Source of the DNA: M55B112 sp040903745
Lineage (GTDB): Bacteria; Bacteroidota; Bacteroidia; Bacteroidales; GCA-2748055
DNA length: 64,000 nt
Reading direction: 5' to 3'
Assembly: GCA_040903745.1 (NCBI GenBank)
Contig: JBBDUV010000112.1
Coordinates: 6,166-70,165 of the forward strand
Positions 42,393 through 50,114 of this stretch are shown here, piece by piece (the stretch's first letter is position 1; each line of letters begins with the position of its first letter). The position numbers and the translations under genes are program-made. A model generated the notes under the pieces. That model ran no database searches, had not been told where the DNA came from, and saw only the letters and a list, made by a program, of their open reading frames with translations.

Positions 42393-42423
42393 AAAGGCAG
42401 GTTCATAAGAATCTGCCTTTTTT
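42393..42423 (+). terminator. Rho-independent terminator after DUF1080 gene
   Basis: AAAGGCAGGTTC pairs with GAATCTGCCTTT (one G-T) around ATAA, followed by T-run. Confidence 0.88.
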
Positions 42424-42512
42424 AGGCGCATCTGGAGCGGATGGTAGCCAACAAGCGAGGGGGATGCTCCCTTTCCAACGGTTTGCGATGGTTGAATGTT
42501 AAGGACGCTCGA

Positions 42513-43481
42513 TTACTCTACCTTTGTTTTCTGATAACTTTCAATATTCTGTGCAATCTTCTGAATCAATAGCTCCCTGGCCTCTTTTGAAGCCCATCCC
42601 ATATGGGGGGTGATGATCAGTTTCTCCATGTCGTAGACCTTTAAAAGCGGATTATCGGGTTGGATCGGTTCATGTTCGTGCACGTCGAGACCAACGCCTC
42701 CCAAAATATTGTCGTTCAATGCCCTGGCAAGATCCGCTTCTTTTACAATACCTCCGCGACCGAGGTTGAGTAGGATGGCACACGGACGCATCAGTTTCAT
42801 CTTCTCATAGTTTATAAGCCCCCTGGTATTTTCATTTAACGGCGCATGGATCGATACCACATCTGAGTTCTTGAGCAGATCGTCTAGCTCAAAACGTTTG
42901 AAGTTGATGTTATTGTTTCTGCCGGTGGTTGAGTAAAAAACCACCTCCATTCCAAATGACTCTGCAATTCTGGCCACCTGCCGGCCAATGGTCCCCAGTC
43001 CGATGATCCCCATCCGTTTTCCCCTGAGTTCCCAGAAGGGCTCTCCATGGTGGGTAAAGGAGTCGCTCTTGGCATACGCCCCGCTCTTCACATAATGGTC
43101 ATAATAAAACGGCCTGTTTACAAGGTGAAGCAGCATGGTAAAAGTGAGTTGTGCCACGGAATCGGTCGAATAATTCAACACATTTTTTACCTGGACCCCT
43201 TTTAGAGATGCATGTTCAAGATCGATGTTGTTCATGCCTGTGGCGGCAACACAGATCAGTTTAAGATCTGGAAGCTGATCCATCATTGCAGCGGGGATTT
43301 CAACTTTGTTGGTAATGACGATCTCTTTCCCCATGCAGCGTTCAACAACCTGTTCCGGAGCTGTTTTTTCAAAAAGATCAATCTTTCCAAGTTTCTTAAT
43401 GTATTTCATGCTATCGACAGTGCCCACTGTCGATACATCCAGGAATACCATTTCATCTGTCATGCCAGGTTGAATTTGCAT
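42513..43481 (-). CDS. D-2-hydroxyacid dehydrogenase
   Basis: The 322-residue protein has the two-domain fold of NAD-dependent D-2-hydroxyacid dehydrogenases: Rossmann motif GIIGLGTIGRQVARIAE near residue 155, the catalytic Arg in LNLGRGGIVKEADL, Glu in VGLDVHEHEPI, and the His in ITPHMGWASKEAR. It is likely a hydroxypyruvate, glycerate or lactate-type dehydrogenase; the substrate is not decided. A shorter ATG start is possible at 43463. A terminator on the other side separates the next gene. Confidence 0.93.
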   Translation of the reverse strand: MQIQPGMTDEMVFLDVSTVGTVDSMKYIKKLGKIDLFEKTAPEQVVERCMGKEIVITNKVEIPAAMMDQLPDLKLICVAATGMNNIDLEHASLKGVQVKNVLNYSTDSVAQLTFTMLLHLVNRPFYYDHYVKSGAYAKSDSFTHHGEPFWELRGKRMGIIGLGTIGRQVARIAESFGMEVVFYSTTGRNNNINFKRFELDDLLKNSDVVSIHAPLNENTRGLINYEKMKLMRPCAILLNLGRGGIVKEADLARALNDNILGGVGLDVHEHEPIQPDNPLLKVYDMEKLIITPHMGWASKEARELLIQKIAQNIESYQKTKVE

Positions 43482-43561
43482 TGCTTCATTAAAATATTGA
43501 TTATGTCAGTAAAAACACATGAAGCGTCTTTTGGTTCGATGATATTTGTTGTTAATGACTA

Positions 43562-43587
43562 CAAAAAAAAAGCGCCTGAAGAGGCGC
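43562..43587 (-). terminator. Terminator of the FMN-binding lipoprotein gene
   Basis: GCGCCT/AGGCGC with a GAAG tetraloop and an A-run on the plus strand (T-run on minus). Confidence 0.85.
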
Positions 43588-43615
43588 CTTTTCTGTTTCT
43601 TTTGTTGAATAAATA

Positions 43616-44071
43616 CTATTCCTCTTCAACCGGTTGTGGAATAACAACATTTGTAGGTTGACCCTCAACAGCAGCTTCCAATGCAGCCTCCATCAAAATA
43701 TTGGCATTTTCCGACGAACCAGTAGCTCCAGTAACTGCATCTATGAATACGTAATCTGGAACAATTTCAGTATTCGCAATGGCAGCTTCAATTGCAGGAC
43801 AATAAGTCTCAGGATTTGTTATGCCTTTAATTTTTAGCATGTTAGCGTTGTATGCGCTGTCCTCTGACTTGCGGTTTCCGTCTGCATCAAGATAATCGAA
43901 ATCAACATCACTAATTACGTCCTCTGTTAGTGTGAATTCCACAAATGCATTCCATCCGTGTCCGTCAAGCTCGTTGTAAGTGGCTGAATAATTGCCATCT
44001 ACATAAGTTTGTTTATCGCACGCTGTTATAGCAAAAACCATAGCAGCTAAAATTAAGAGAGTTTTTTTCAT
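43616..44071 (-). CDS. FMN-binding-domain lipoprotein (RnfG/PplA-like)
   Basis: The 151-residue protein has the leader LLILAAMVFAITAC, then one FMN-binding domain: DGNYSATYNELDGHGWNAF, a short acidic strand region, and the flavinylation-type motif DAVTGATGSS near residue 116, whose Thr is the covalent FMN site in such domains (ApbE-dependent). Stand-alone FMN-binding lipoproteins serve extracellular or periplasmic electron transfer. No ApbE or Rnf gene is in the window. The C-terminus is acidic (VIPQPVEEE). Confidence 0.75.
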   Translation of the reverse strand: MKKTLLILAAMVFAITACDKQTYVDGNYSATYNELDGHGWNAFVEFTLTEDVISDVDFDYLDADGNRKSEDSAYNANMLKIKGITNPETYCPAIEAAIANTEIVPDYVFIDAVTGATGSSENANILMEAALEAAVEGQPTNVVIPQPVEEE

Positions 44072-44213
44072 GTTTTAGGTATATTTAATTATGTACATAT
44101 CTGCGAAGATAAATATTTTTGTTACAAAAATGAAAAAAAGTTGAAAGTTTATGAGCTTAATACGTCTCCTGATTCATATTTTGTTTATATGACCGAAGGC
44201 AAATTTTTCCCGA

Positions 44214-44417
44214 TCAGGAGACCTGCTCTTTCTCGTGATCCCATGTAACTTTTCGGTTCTCCTTATAGGCGATCGTTGCCATTGCCGCAGTGATACCCTC
44301 TTCAAAGGCCTGATCGATGTCACTGGCTTTTAACATATCACGGTAATCGCTGTATCGTTTAGCCGGTTTACCGAATTTGCCATCCGGTCCTTCCACAAAA
44401 TTGAGGCTTACTGTAAG
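44214..44417 (-). pseudogene. Gfo/Idh/MocA oxidoreductase remnant with internal deletion
   Basis: The frame reads NFVEGPDGKFGKPAKRYSDY and RDMLKASDID, typical of the middle N-terminal part of a Gfo/Idh/MocA oxidoreductase, then jumps to AFEEGITAAMATIAYKENRKV, typical of the C-terminus. The 250-300 residues between, including the active site, are missing. In-frame start candidates are poor (GTG at 44396) and a stop lies 3 codons above LTVSLNF. It is best seen as a decayed gene. Confidence 0.7.
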
Positions 44418-44692
44418 TATGATACATTATAAATTTATTTGTTTTGAATAGGGATTTTTCAACACCCAAAAGTAATAAAAAAATGATATATTCAACAGCA
44501 ACAGGAACAACAAGAACATTCCGGACATTTCTATTATGTCCGATATGCTCGTGAAAGTTTATTTGAGGGTTATTCGCGAGATCGCTTTGGCCGGTTATAA
44601 ATTGCATTCGGCAAAAAGTAGCTCATTTGCCAGTGTTAACATCACATAACATGACTTCAATATGCCTTGATCCCCAAAAATATTGTTTCTTT

Positions 44693-45817
44693 TTACTTTG
44701 AGTTTTCGTAATCCGGTCTTCCCAGTTTTTTCAGCATTTTATAGTGTTCGACAAGGGCATTCGCGAACGTTGGTCTGACATGATAAGGGAGATTGTATTC
44801 CCTGACTGTATCCCTGACGATTATAGAAATTTTTCTGTAGTGTATATGACAGATGGTGGGAAAAAGGTGGTGTTCAACCTGGTAATTCAGTCCTCCGATG
44901 AGCCACGAGAAGACCTTGCTCTCGGGAGCATAATTGTTGGTGGTTAGCAATTGGTGGATCGCCCAGTTGTTCTCAATACTTCCTGATTCATCGGGAAGGG
45001 GATAATCAGATTCAGGCATGACATGCGCCGTCTGAAAGATCACTGAAAGCAAGAATCCACTGATAAAATGCATGAGAAGGTAAAGTAGTATCACGCTCCA
45101 CCAGGGGATTGGCAGAAAGATGAGAGGAATAACCAGGATATATCCGTAAAAGAGTATTTTGGAAACGATCAATTCTATGATCAATCTTCTTTTCGACATT
45201 TTATTATTCAATACGATCCCCTCCTTAAGGTAGCCAAAAAGTTGTTTAAAATCCTTGTCTATGGACCAGGTTAATGTCATTAATCCGTAAAGGAACCATG
45301 CATAGAGATGCTGAAACCTGTGATGCTTTTTGAGCGGACTGTTGGGAGAGAATCGCAGGACTGACCCGGGATCAATATCTTCATCAAATCCTTCTATATT
45401 GGTAAAATTATGGTGCATTGTGTTATGCTGGTGCTGCCAGTTGGGATAGAATCCTCCCAAAAGGTTTAATGTATATGAAAGAATCTTGTTAACATTAGAA
45501 TTTTTCGAATATGCCCTGTGGTTAGCATCGTGCATAACTGACAGTCCAATGCCTGCCATCCCAAATCCCATGAGTACCCAACAAAAAACGATCAGCCCGG
45601 GATTACTAACAATTCCGGTGACCATGGCTAGATAGGGGGTAAAAAAGAGCAGGAACATAAAAATTGTCTTGATAACCATATTTCCATTGCCGAATTTTGA
45701 GATTCCGTTTTTCTCAAAATAACTATTCACCCTTGCCCTTAAGTTGTTTACAAAAACTGTTTCCTTCGTATTTACAAACTTCAATTTTTTCACATTCATA
45801 ATCATTTGTTGTTTCAT
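44693..45817 (-). CDS. Membrane fatty acid desaturase
   Basis: The start is set at ATG 45817, after a short palindrome (45852-45871); an upstream in-frame ATG at 45928 would run through it. The 374-residue protein has the three His boxes HDANHRAY, HQHNTMHHN and VEHHLFPTICHIH, and hydrophobic segments around them. The enzyme class is an acyl-lipid desaturase that changes membrane fluidity. It has no cytochrome b5 domain, so it needs an external electron donor. Regiospecificity is not determined. Confidence 0.9.
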   Translation of the reverse strand: MKQQMIMNVKKLKFVNTKETVFVNNLRARVNSYFEKNGISKFGNGNMVIKTIFMFLLFFTPYLAMVTGIVSNPGLIVFCWVLMGFGMAGIGLSVMHDANHRAYSKNSNVNKILSYTLNLLGGFYPNWQHQHNTMHHNFTNIEGFDEDIDPGSVLRFSPNSPLKKHHRFQHLYAWFLYGLMTLTWSIDKDFKQLFGYLKEGIVLNNKMSKRRLIIELIVSKILFYGYILVIPLIFLPIPWWSVILLYLLMHFISGFLLSVIFQTAHVMPESDYPLPDESGSIENNWAIHQLLTTNNYAPESKVFSWLIGGLNYQVEHHLFPTICHIHYRKISIIVRDTVREYNLPYHVRPTFANALVEHYKMLKKLGRPDYENSK

Positions 45818-45851
45818 CTTTATAGATGAAAGTAAAACCCCAATATTTATA

Positions 45852-45871
45852 GAGCTTGAGCATGCAAGCTC
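45852..45871. repeat. Palindrome GAGCTTG-N6-CAAGCTC
   Basis: A perfect 7-bp inverted repeat around AGCATG, followed by GACG. A shorter variant with the same flank is at 13847. There is no T-run, so it is not a terminator. Confidence 0.4.
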
Positions 45872-45971
45872 GACGTATCTCATGCAACCATTAAAGATCT
45901 TACAGTTTAAGATCAAACAGCAAATCACATTTTTTGTTTCAGATCAGGGATATTATTCAGGATAATGGGAT

Positions 45972-46003
45972 AAAAAAAAGGTCCCCGAATCACTTCGGGG
46001 ACC
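45972..46003 (-). terminator. Terminator of the RRM gene
   Basis: GGTCCCCGAA/TTCGGGGACC, perfect 10-bp stem around TCAC, with an A-run on the plus strand (T-run on minus). Confidence 0.9.
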
Positions 46004-46034
46004 ATCACACTATAAGTCTTTTCAGAAACTTCTG

Positions 46035-46319
46035 CTACCTGTAACCACCGTCTCTGCCACCGCCGCGACGATTGTCATCTCTTGGATTGGCTTTTTTAAC
46101 AACAATTGCCCTGCCTTGCAGTTCAGTGTCGTTAAGTGCGTCAATGGCAGCCTGACCTTCATTGTCGTCTGGCATTTCAACGAAACCATACCCTTTTGAC
46201 CTACCGGAGAATTTGTCCATAATAATTTTTACAGAGCTTACTTCCCCATAAGCTTCGAAAGCTGATCTGAGATCTTCTTCCTGTGTGTCGTAATTCAGTT
46301 TTGCACAAAAAATGTTCAT
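46035..46319 (-). CDS. RRM-type RNA-binding protein
   Basis: The 94-residue protein is one RNA recognition motif: RNP2 in NIFCAKLNYDTQEEDL, RNP1 in KGYGFVEMPDD, then a Gly/Arg-rich tail (RRGGGRDGGYR). Short RRM proteins of this kind (RbpA-C in Bacteroides) are single-stranded RNA binders thought to act as post-transcriptional regulators in a phylum without Hfq. The mRNA leader contains five AUUU repeats next to the start codon; see the finding. Confidence 0.93.
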   Translation of the reverse strand: MNIFCAKLNYDTQEEDLRSAFEAYGEVSSVKIIMDKFSGRSKGYGFVEMPDDNEGQAAIDALNDTELQGRAIVVKKANPRDDNRRGGGRDGGYR

Positions 46320-46324
46320 AAGAA

Positions 46325-46344
46325 AAATAAATAAATAAATAAAT
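46325..46344. repeat. AAAT x5 microsatellite next to RRM start
   Basis: Five AAAT units on the plus strand, i.e. AUUU x5 in the RRM mRNA, beginning 6 nt upstream of the ATG at 46319. Confidence 0.6.
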
Positions 46345-46376
46345 ACAATAACCCAATATGGGACTTTAAATTATGT

Positions 46377-46384
46377 CAAAGATA
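46377..46384 (-). promoter_or_regulatory. -7 box for the RRM gene
   Basis: The minus strand reads TATCTTTG, an exact match to TAnnTTTG, 58 bp before the start codon; the predicted leader contains the AUUU repeats. Confidence 0.5.
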
Positions 46385-46671
46385 CAATTCATTGAAACAC
46401 AAAAACAGATTTTCGAGGTTTTTTTTACTTTTTTATTGATTTCGAGGTTTTTTTATTCGGTCTAGCCGATTATTTCTTCTCTATATTTTTGTTGTTTTGT
46501 TGGAACTATACCTATCGCTTAATTTATGACAATTAACCTGTCCTGATCTTATTGGGAAACAGCCCTATATCTTCCTGCGCTAAGCAGCTTCTGCGAAGCC
46601 TGGGGAGACTTGCAAGTAAGCTGGTCCCGATAAATCTTATCAGACACATCGTTTTCTTTGTGCGCACTATT
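46385..46671. other. Non-coding gap between RRM gene and mrpA
   Basis: No supported gene. The left part is T-rich with two near-copies of TTTCGAGGTTTTTTT (46411 and 46439). The right part (46560-46640) has partly inverted words such as CTTGCAAG and AGCAGCTTCTGC, possibly decayed repeats. Confidence 0.4.
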
Positions 46672-48972
46672 CTAAAGTTTAGAGTTTTTATATCGAAATT
46701 TTAATAAAGTATAAACACCTATTGCTGCCAATGCCAGCACGGTAATTTCACCCATGGTATCTAACGCCCTGAAATCAACCAGAATAACATTTACGATGTT
46801 TCTTCCATGTGCCATTACATAGGAATTCTCAAGGAAATAACCGCTTATTTTTGAATCGGCAGGGTTATTTAAAACAATTAATACCAACGATGTTACGGTT
46901 ACACCCGCCAAAATCGATAATACAGCGTCCCTGGTAATATTCTTTTTTGAAGAAAGATTTTTTATTTTGGGTATTTTATATACTACCAATACTAACAGAA
47001 TGACCGTTAGTGTTTCAATGGAAAATTGCGTAAGCGCTAAATCGGGAGCACTTAATAAGGCGAAAAACAGAGCAATTCCAAATCCAATAATACCTAATGC
47101 CGCCACAGCACCCAATACTGATTTTGAGATGATAGCCAACAAAATGGCTAAGAACATAATCACTACTATTAAAACTTCATAAAAATAAATATCGTTGAGG
47201 TCAAAGCGTATCCACGTACTTAATTGATATTTAATAATGGTTAAAAATATAATTCCAATAAAGAAGCTAAGTATATAATAGAAATAACTTCGCAAACTAC
47301 CATTTTGGAAAAACTTGGTTTGCTTTGAGGAGATGGTTACCAACCCTTTTAAAAACCAATTGTACCATTCTTCGGGGCCGACTTTAGCAATCCTGTTAAA
47401 AAAGGCCATTTGCCTTTTCACTGTATTCGTTAAGAAATAAATACCAATGCCTCCAGCCAGGGTTATTAAACTGAATAGTAAAATCACATTAAATCCATGC
47501 CACAATGCTAACTTAGCTCCCGTAATTTGCTCGATAGCCATTACGCCCGGTCCAACAAGATTATTGGACATGATGGCTGGGAACACGCCAAATACCAAAC
47601 CTAAAACACCTAAAAGAACAGGTCCGGCCCAAAGAGTAAGTGGTGCAGCATGTGGATGTTTTGGTGTTTCAATAAATTTTCCGAAGAAGGGTTTGATGCC
47701 AACCATAATAGCGGTAGCAACCAAAAACATATTGGTAAGTATAGCAATGCTTGTCAGTAATACAGGGTTTACAACAAAATGTGACGTTGCCTCATAAATA
47801 AGTTCTTTGGCAATAAATCCAAAGAAGGGAGGAATACCAGAATAGGATAGAGCAGCCAAAAATGCACCTATAAATATGAGGGGGAGATATTTTTTTAATC
47901 CGCTCAATTGTCGGATATCGCGTGTGCCGGTTTCATGATCAATGGCACCGGCAACAAGAAATAGTCCGCCTTTATATAAAGAATGCACAGCTAAAAATGT
48001 AATTGCTGCAGTAACTGCATATTTGCCCCCCATCCCTAATAGAAACACCATAATTCCCAGGGCACTTATGGTGGTATATGCTAATATTCTTTTCAAATCG
48101 TTTTGTCCGATGGCCATAGCTGCGCTCATTAGCATCGTTACTGCCCCAAAGCTGATTAATATTGTGTGCCATATTTCCGGACCGGAGAGCACAGGATTTA
48201 ATCGGGCGATTAAAAAAACACCGGCTTTTACCATCGTAGCAGAATGCAGATATGCACTTACGGGTGTAGGTGCTTCCATGGCATTAGGTAGCCAAAAATG
48301 AAAGGGCCATTGCGCCGATTTGGTAAAGGCACCTACTAAAATTAAAATAATAATTGGGATATATAAACCATGACCGGTAATCAGCGCCGATTGATTTAAT
48401 AATTCAGAGATAGAATAGGTACCGCCAACGATTCCCATAATAATCAGACCTGCCATCATGGCTAATCCACCTCCGCCTGTTACTAATAACGCTTGCAAGG
48501 CAGCATATCTCGATTTTTCAGATTCGTGGTTAAACCCGATCAGAAGATAAGAACTGATACTGGTTAATTCCCAAAAAATAAAAAGAGCAAAAATATTATC
48601 AGATATGACCACCCCTAACATGGAAGTCATGAAAAAGAAAAGATAACCATAAAAACGTCCCAGCTTTTTATGTCCGGCCAGATACCCACTGGCATAAAAC
48701 ACGATAATGGCACCAATGCCAATAATTATAAATGCAAACGTTAAGCTGAGTCCGTCTATTAGAAAGTTGAGGTTAATATTAAATGAAGGAAACCAGGGAT
48801 ACTCCAATAACATTACTTCGCCTTGTGAAACAGGAGCGATAAATGTACATAAATATCCAAAAATACTTAATGGAACCAACAGGAGTACAAGTCCCGAGTA
48901 TTTTGAAAATAGCTTATGAATAAAAGGAGATGCTATTGCCGTTAAAAAACCTATCAAAATTATTGTTAACAT
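46672..48972 (-). CDS. mrpA: Na+/H+ antiporter MrpA
   Basis: MrpA is the large subunit of the seven-protein Mrp antiporter and resembles NuoL. The 766-residue protein has about 20 membrane helices. The NuoL-like part holds the proton-channel Glu/Lys segment (FIFWELTSISSYLLIGFN, FTKSAQWPFHFWLPNAMEAP). The C-terminal MbhD/E-like part (about 590-766: AAVAALGIIGFGIALFFALL, VDFRALDTMGEITVLALAAI) ends the chain. The MrpB part is a separate gene. It is the last gene of the operon, after mrpG with a 6-bp gap. Confidence 0.93.
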   Translation of the reverse strand: MLTIILIGFLTAIASPFIHKLFSKYSGLVLLLVPLSIFGYLCTFIAPVSQGEVMLLEYPWFPSFNINLNFLIDGLSLTFAFIIIGIGAIIVFYASGYLAGHKKLGRFYGYLFFFMTSMLGVVISDNIFALFIFWELTSISSYLLIGFNHESEKSRYAALQALLVTGGGGLAMMAGLIIMGIVGGTYSISELLNQSALITGHGLYIPIIILILVGAFTKSAQWPFHFWLPNAMEAPTPVSAYLHSATMVKAGVFLIARLNPVLSGPEIWHTILISFGAVTMLMSAAMAIGQNDLKRILAYTTISALGIMVFLLGMGGKYAVTAAITFLAVHSLYKGGLFLVAGAIDHETGTRDIRQLSGLKKYLPLIFIGAFLAALSYSGIPPFFGFIAKELIYEATSHFVVNPVLLTSIAILTNMFLVATAIMVGIKPFFGKFIETPKHPHAAPLTLWAGPVLLGVLGLVFGVFPAIMSNNLVGPGVMAIEQITGAKLALWHGFNVILLFSLITLAGGIGIYFLTNTVKRQMAFFNRIAKVGPEEWYNWFLKGLVTISSKQTKFFQNGSLRSYFYYILSFFIGIIFLTIIKYQLSTWIRFDLNDIYFYEVLIVVIMFLAILLAIISKSVLGAVAALGIIGFGIALFFALLSAPDLALTQFSIETLTVILLVLVVYKIPKIKNLSSKKNITRDAVLSILAGVTVTSLVLIVLNNPADSKISGYFLENSYVMAHGRNIVNVILVDFRALDTMGEITVLALAAIGVYTLLKFRYKNSKL

Positions 48973-48978
48973 ATAATC

Positions 48979-49338
48979 TTAGTCTTTAATACTTTTATAC
49001 TTCTTTGTTTTTTCGTCATACTTTCCTTTTAAATCATCACATACAGTTCTGTCCCACATTTTTAATCCGATATTGTGAGATGCTCTCCCCAGCATGTGAG
49101 CTCCGACAGGTACCGTGAGAATTAAAAAAATAATAATACCGATAATATGCAGGGTAATAGTAATATTCAAAAAATAAACAGCCACTGCTATTAACATGGA
49201 TGCAACCCCAAATGTACCGGCAATGGTTGATGCAGACATTCGTAAATAAACATCAGGCATTTTTAACAAACCGATTGATGCGATAAGAATAAATATTGTG
49301 CCGATAATCAGGAAAAACAAAACAAGATACTCTTTCAT
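48979..49338 (-). CDS. mrpG: Mrp antiporter subunit G
   Basis: The 119-residue protein has three hydrophobic helices (VLFFLIIGTIFILIASIGLL near the start, VASMLIAVAVYFLNI, IGIIIFLILTVPVGAHML) and the short DVYLRMSAS linker of the MrpG/PhaG family. The polar tail KGKYDEKTKKYKS is cytoplasmic. It lies 5 bp after mrpF and 6 bp before mrpA. MrpG is needed for assembly of the complex. Confidence 0.93.
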   Translation of the reverse strand: MKEYLVLFFLIIGTIFILIASIGLLKMPDVYLRMSASTIAGTFGVASMLIAVAVYFLNITITLHIIGIIIFLILTVPVGAHMLGRASHNIGLKMWDRTVCDDLKGKYDEKTKKYKSIKD

Positions 49339-49343
49339 CTGTA

Positions 49344-49631
49344 TTACTCTTTAGTTGTGTTACTATCATCTCTTTTTTCATAAAAATATGCAAAAGAAAT
49401 AGTGCTTAAAAATGCAATTATTGCCAATATCAGTGCGATATCAATAATTACTTCTTCATCAAACAGAATGGAATAGGCCGAAAAGGATCCAATAGCAACA
49501 ATTACCAATAGATCCAACGCTATCACTTTATCAATCAGGCTGGGACCTTTAAATAACCTGATAAAAATCATCAGCATGGAAATACTTAAAGCTGGCAAAA
49601 TAAAGTAGAGTATGATAAATTCAAAGTTCAT
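49344..49631 (-). CDS. mrpF: Mrp antiporter subunit F
   Basis: The 95-residue protein has three membrane helices and the DPSLIDKVIALDLL-like motif of MrpF (here KGPSLIDKVIALDLLVIV). Its start overlaps the mrpE stop by 4 bp. MrpF stabilises the MrpA-MrpD core and may take part in ion passage. Confidence 0.93.
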   Translation of the reverse strand: MNFEFIILYFILPALSISMLMIFIRLFKGPSLIDKVIALDLLVIVAIGSFSAYSILFDEEVIIDIALILAIIAFLSTISFAYFYEKRDDSNTTKE

Positions 49632-50104
49632 CGCATTACCTCCAATAATTTTTTTTCTAAACCGTTTTTAATATCTAAAATGCTTTGCTCTTTACTTTTA
49701 TCTATATAAACCGAATAAACATACAAGGTGCTTTTGTCGGCCGAAACAGCTAAACTGGTAGTCCCCGGAGTTAACGTAATGGAATTGGCCAATAGCGTTA
49801 TCTCTAAATCGGTTTTTGCATCCAGGGGTATGGCAATAATGCCTGGTTTTGCGTAGTGCGTTGGTGTTATTATATCGTATCCAATGCGAATGCTGCCATA
49901 TATTACTTCTTTAATAAAAAGCGCTAGATAACTTAATGTTCTTGGTACGATGGTAAAATATCTGACTGATTTGTTGTTTCGATAAACAACCCATAAAATA
50001 AAAAAGCTTACCACGAATCCGAAAAGAAAATTCTCCACGTTCAATTTCATGGTTAGCGTTATCCATATAAATGTTAAGAAGATATGATAAAAAAATATTT
50101 TCAT
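49628..50104 (-). CDS. mrpE: Mrp antiporter subunit E
   Basis: The 158-residue protein has N-terminal membrane helices (YHIFLTFIWITLTMKL; ENFLFGFVVSFFILWVVY) and the cytosolic domain with ANSITLTPGTTSLAVSADKS, the signature of MrpE. The 3' end overlaps mrpF by 4 bp. The order D-E-F-G is as in other Mrp operons. Confidence 0.93.
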   Translation of the reverse strand: MKIFFYHIFLTFIWITLTMKLNVENFLFGFVVSFFILWVVYRNNKSVRYFTIVPRTLSYLALFIKEVIYGSIRIGYDIITPTHYAKPGIIAIPLDAKTDLEITLLANSITLTPGTTSLAVSADKSTLYVYSVYIDKSKEQSILDIKNGLEKKLLEVMR

Positions 50105-50114
50105 AATTAATTTT

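Noticed and set aside
44368..44607. 79-codon minus-strand frame
   Set aside because: No family resemblance, overlaps the Gfo/Idh/MocA remnant in another frame.
46672..48972. Membrane-bound hydrogenase or complex I subunit instead of MrpA
   Set aside because: All six other Mrp subunits are present and no hydrogenase gene is near.
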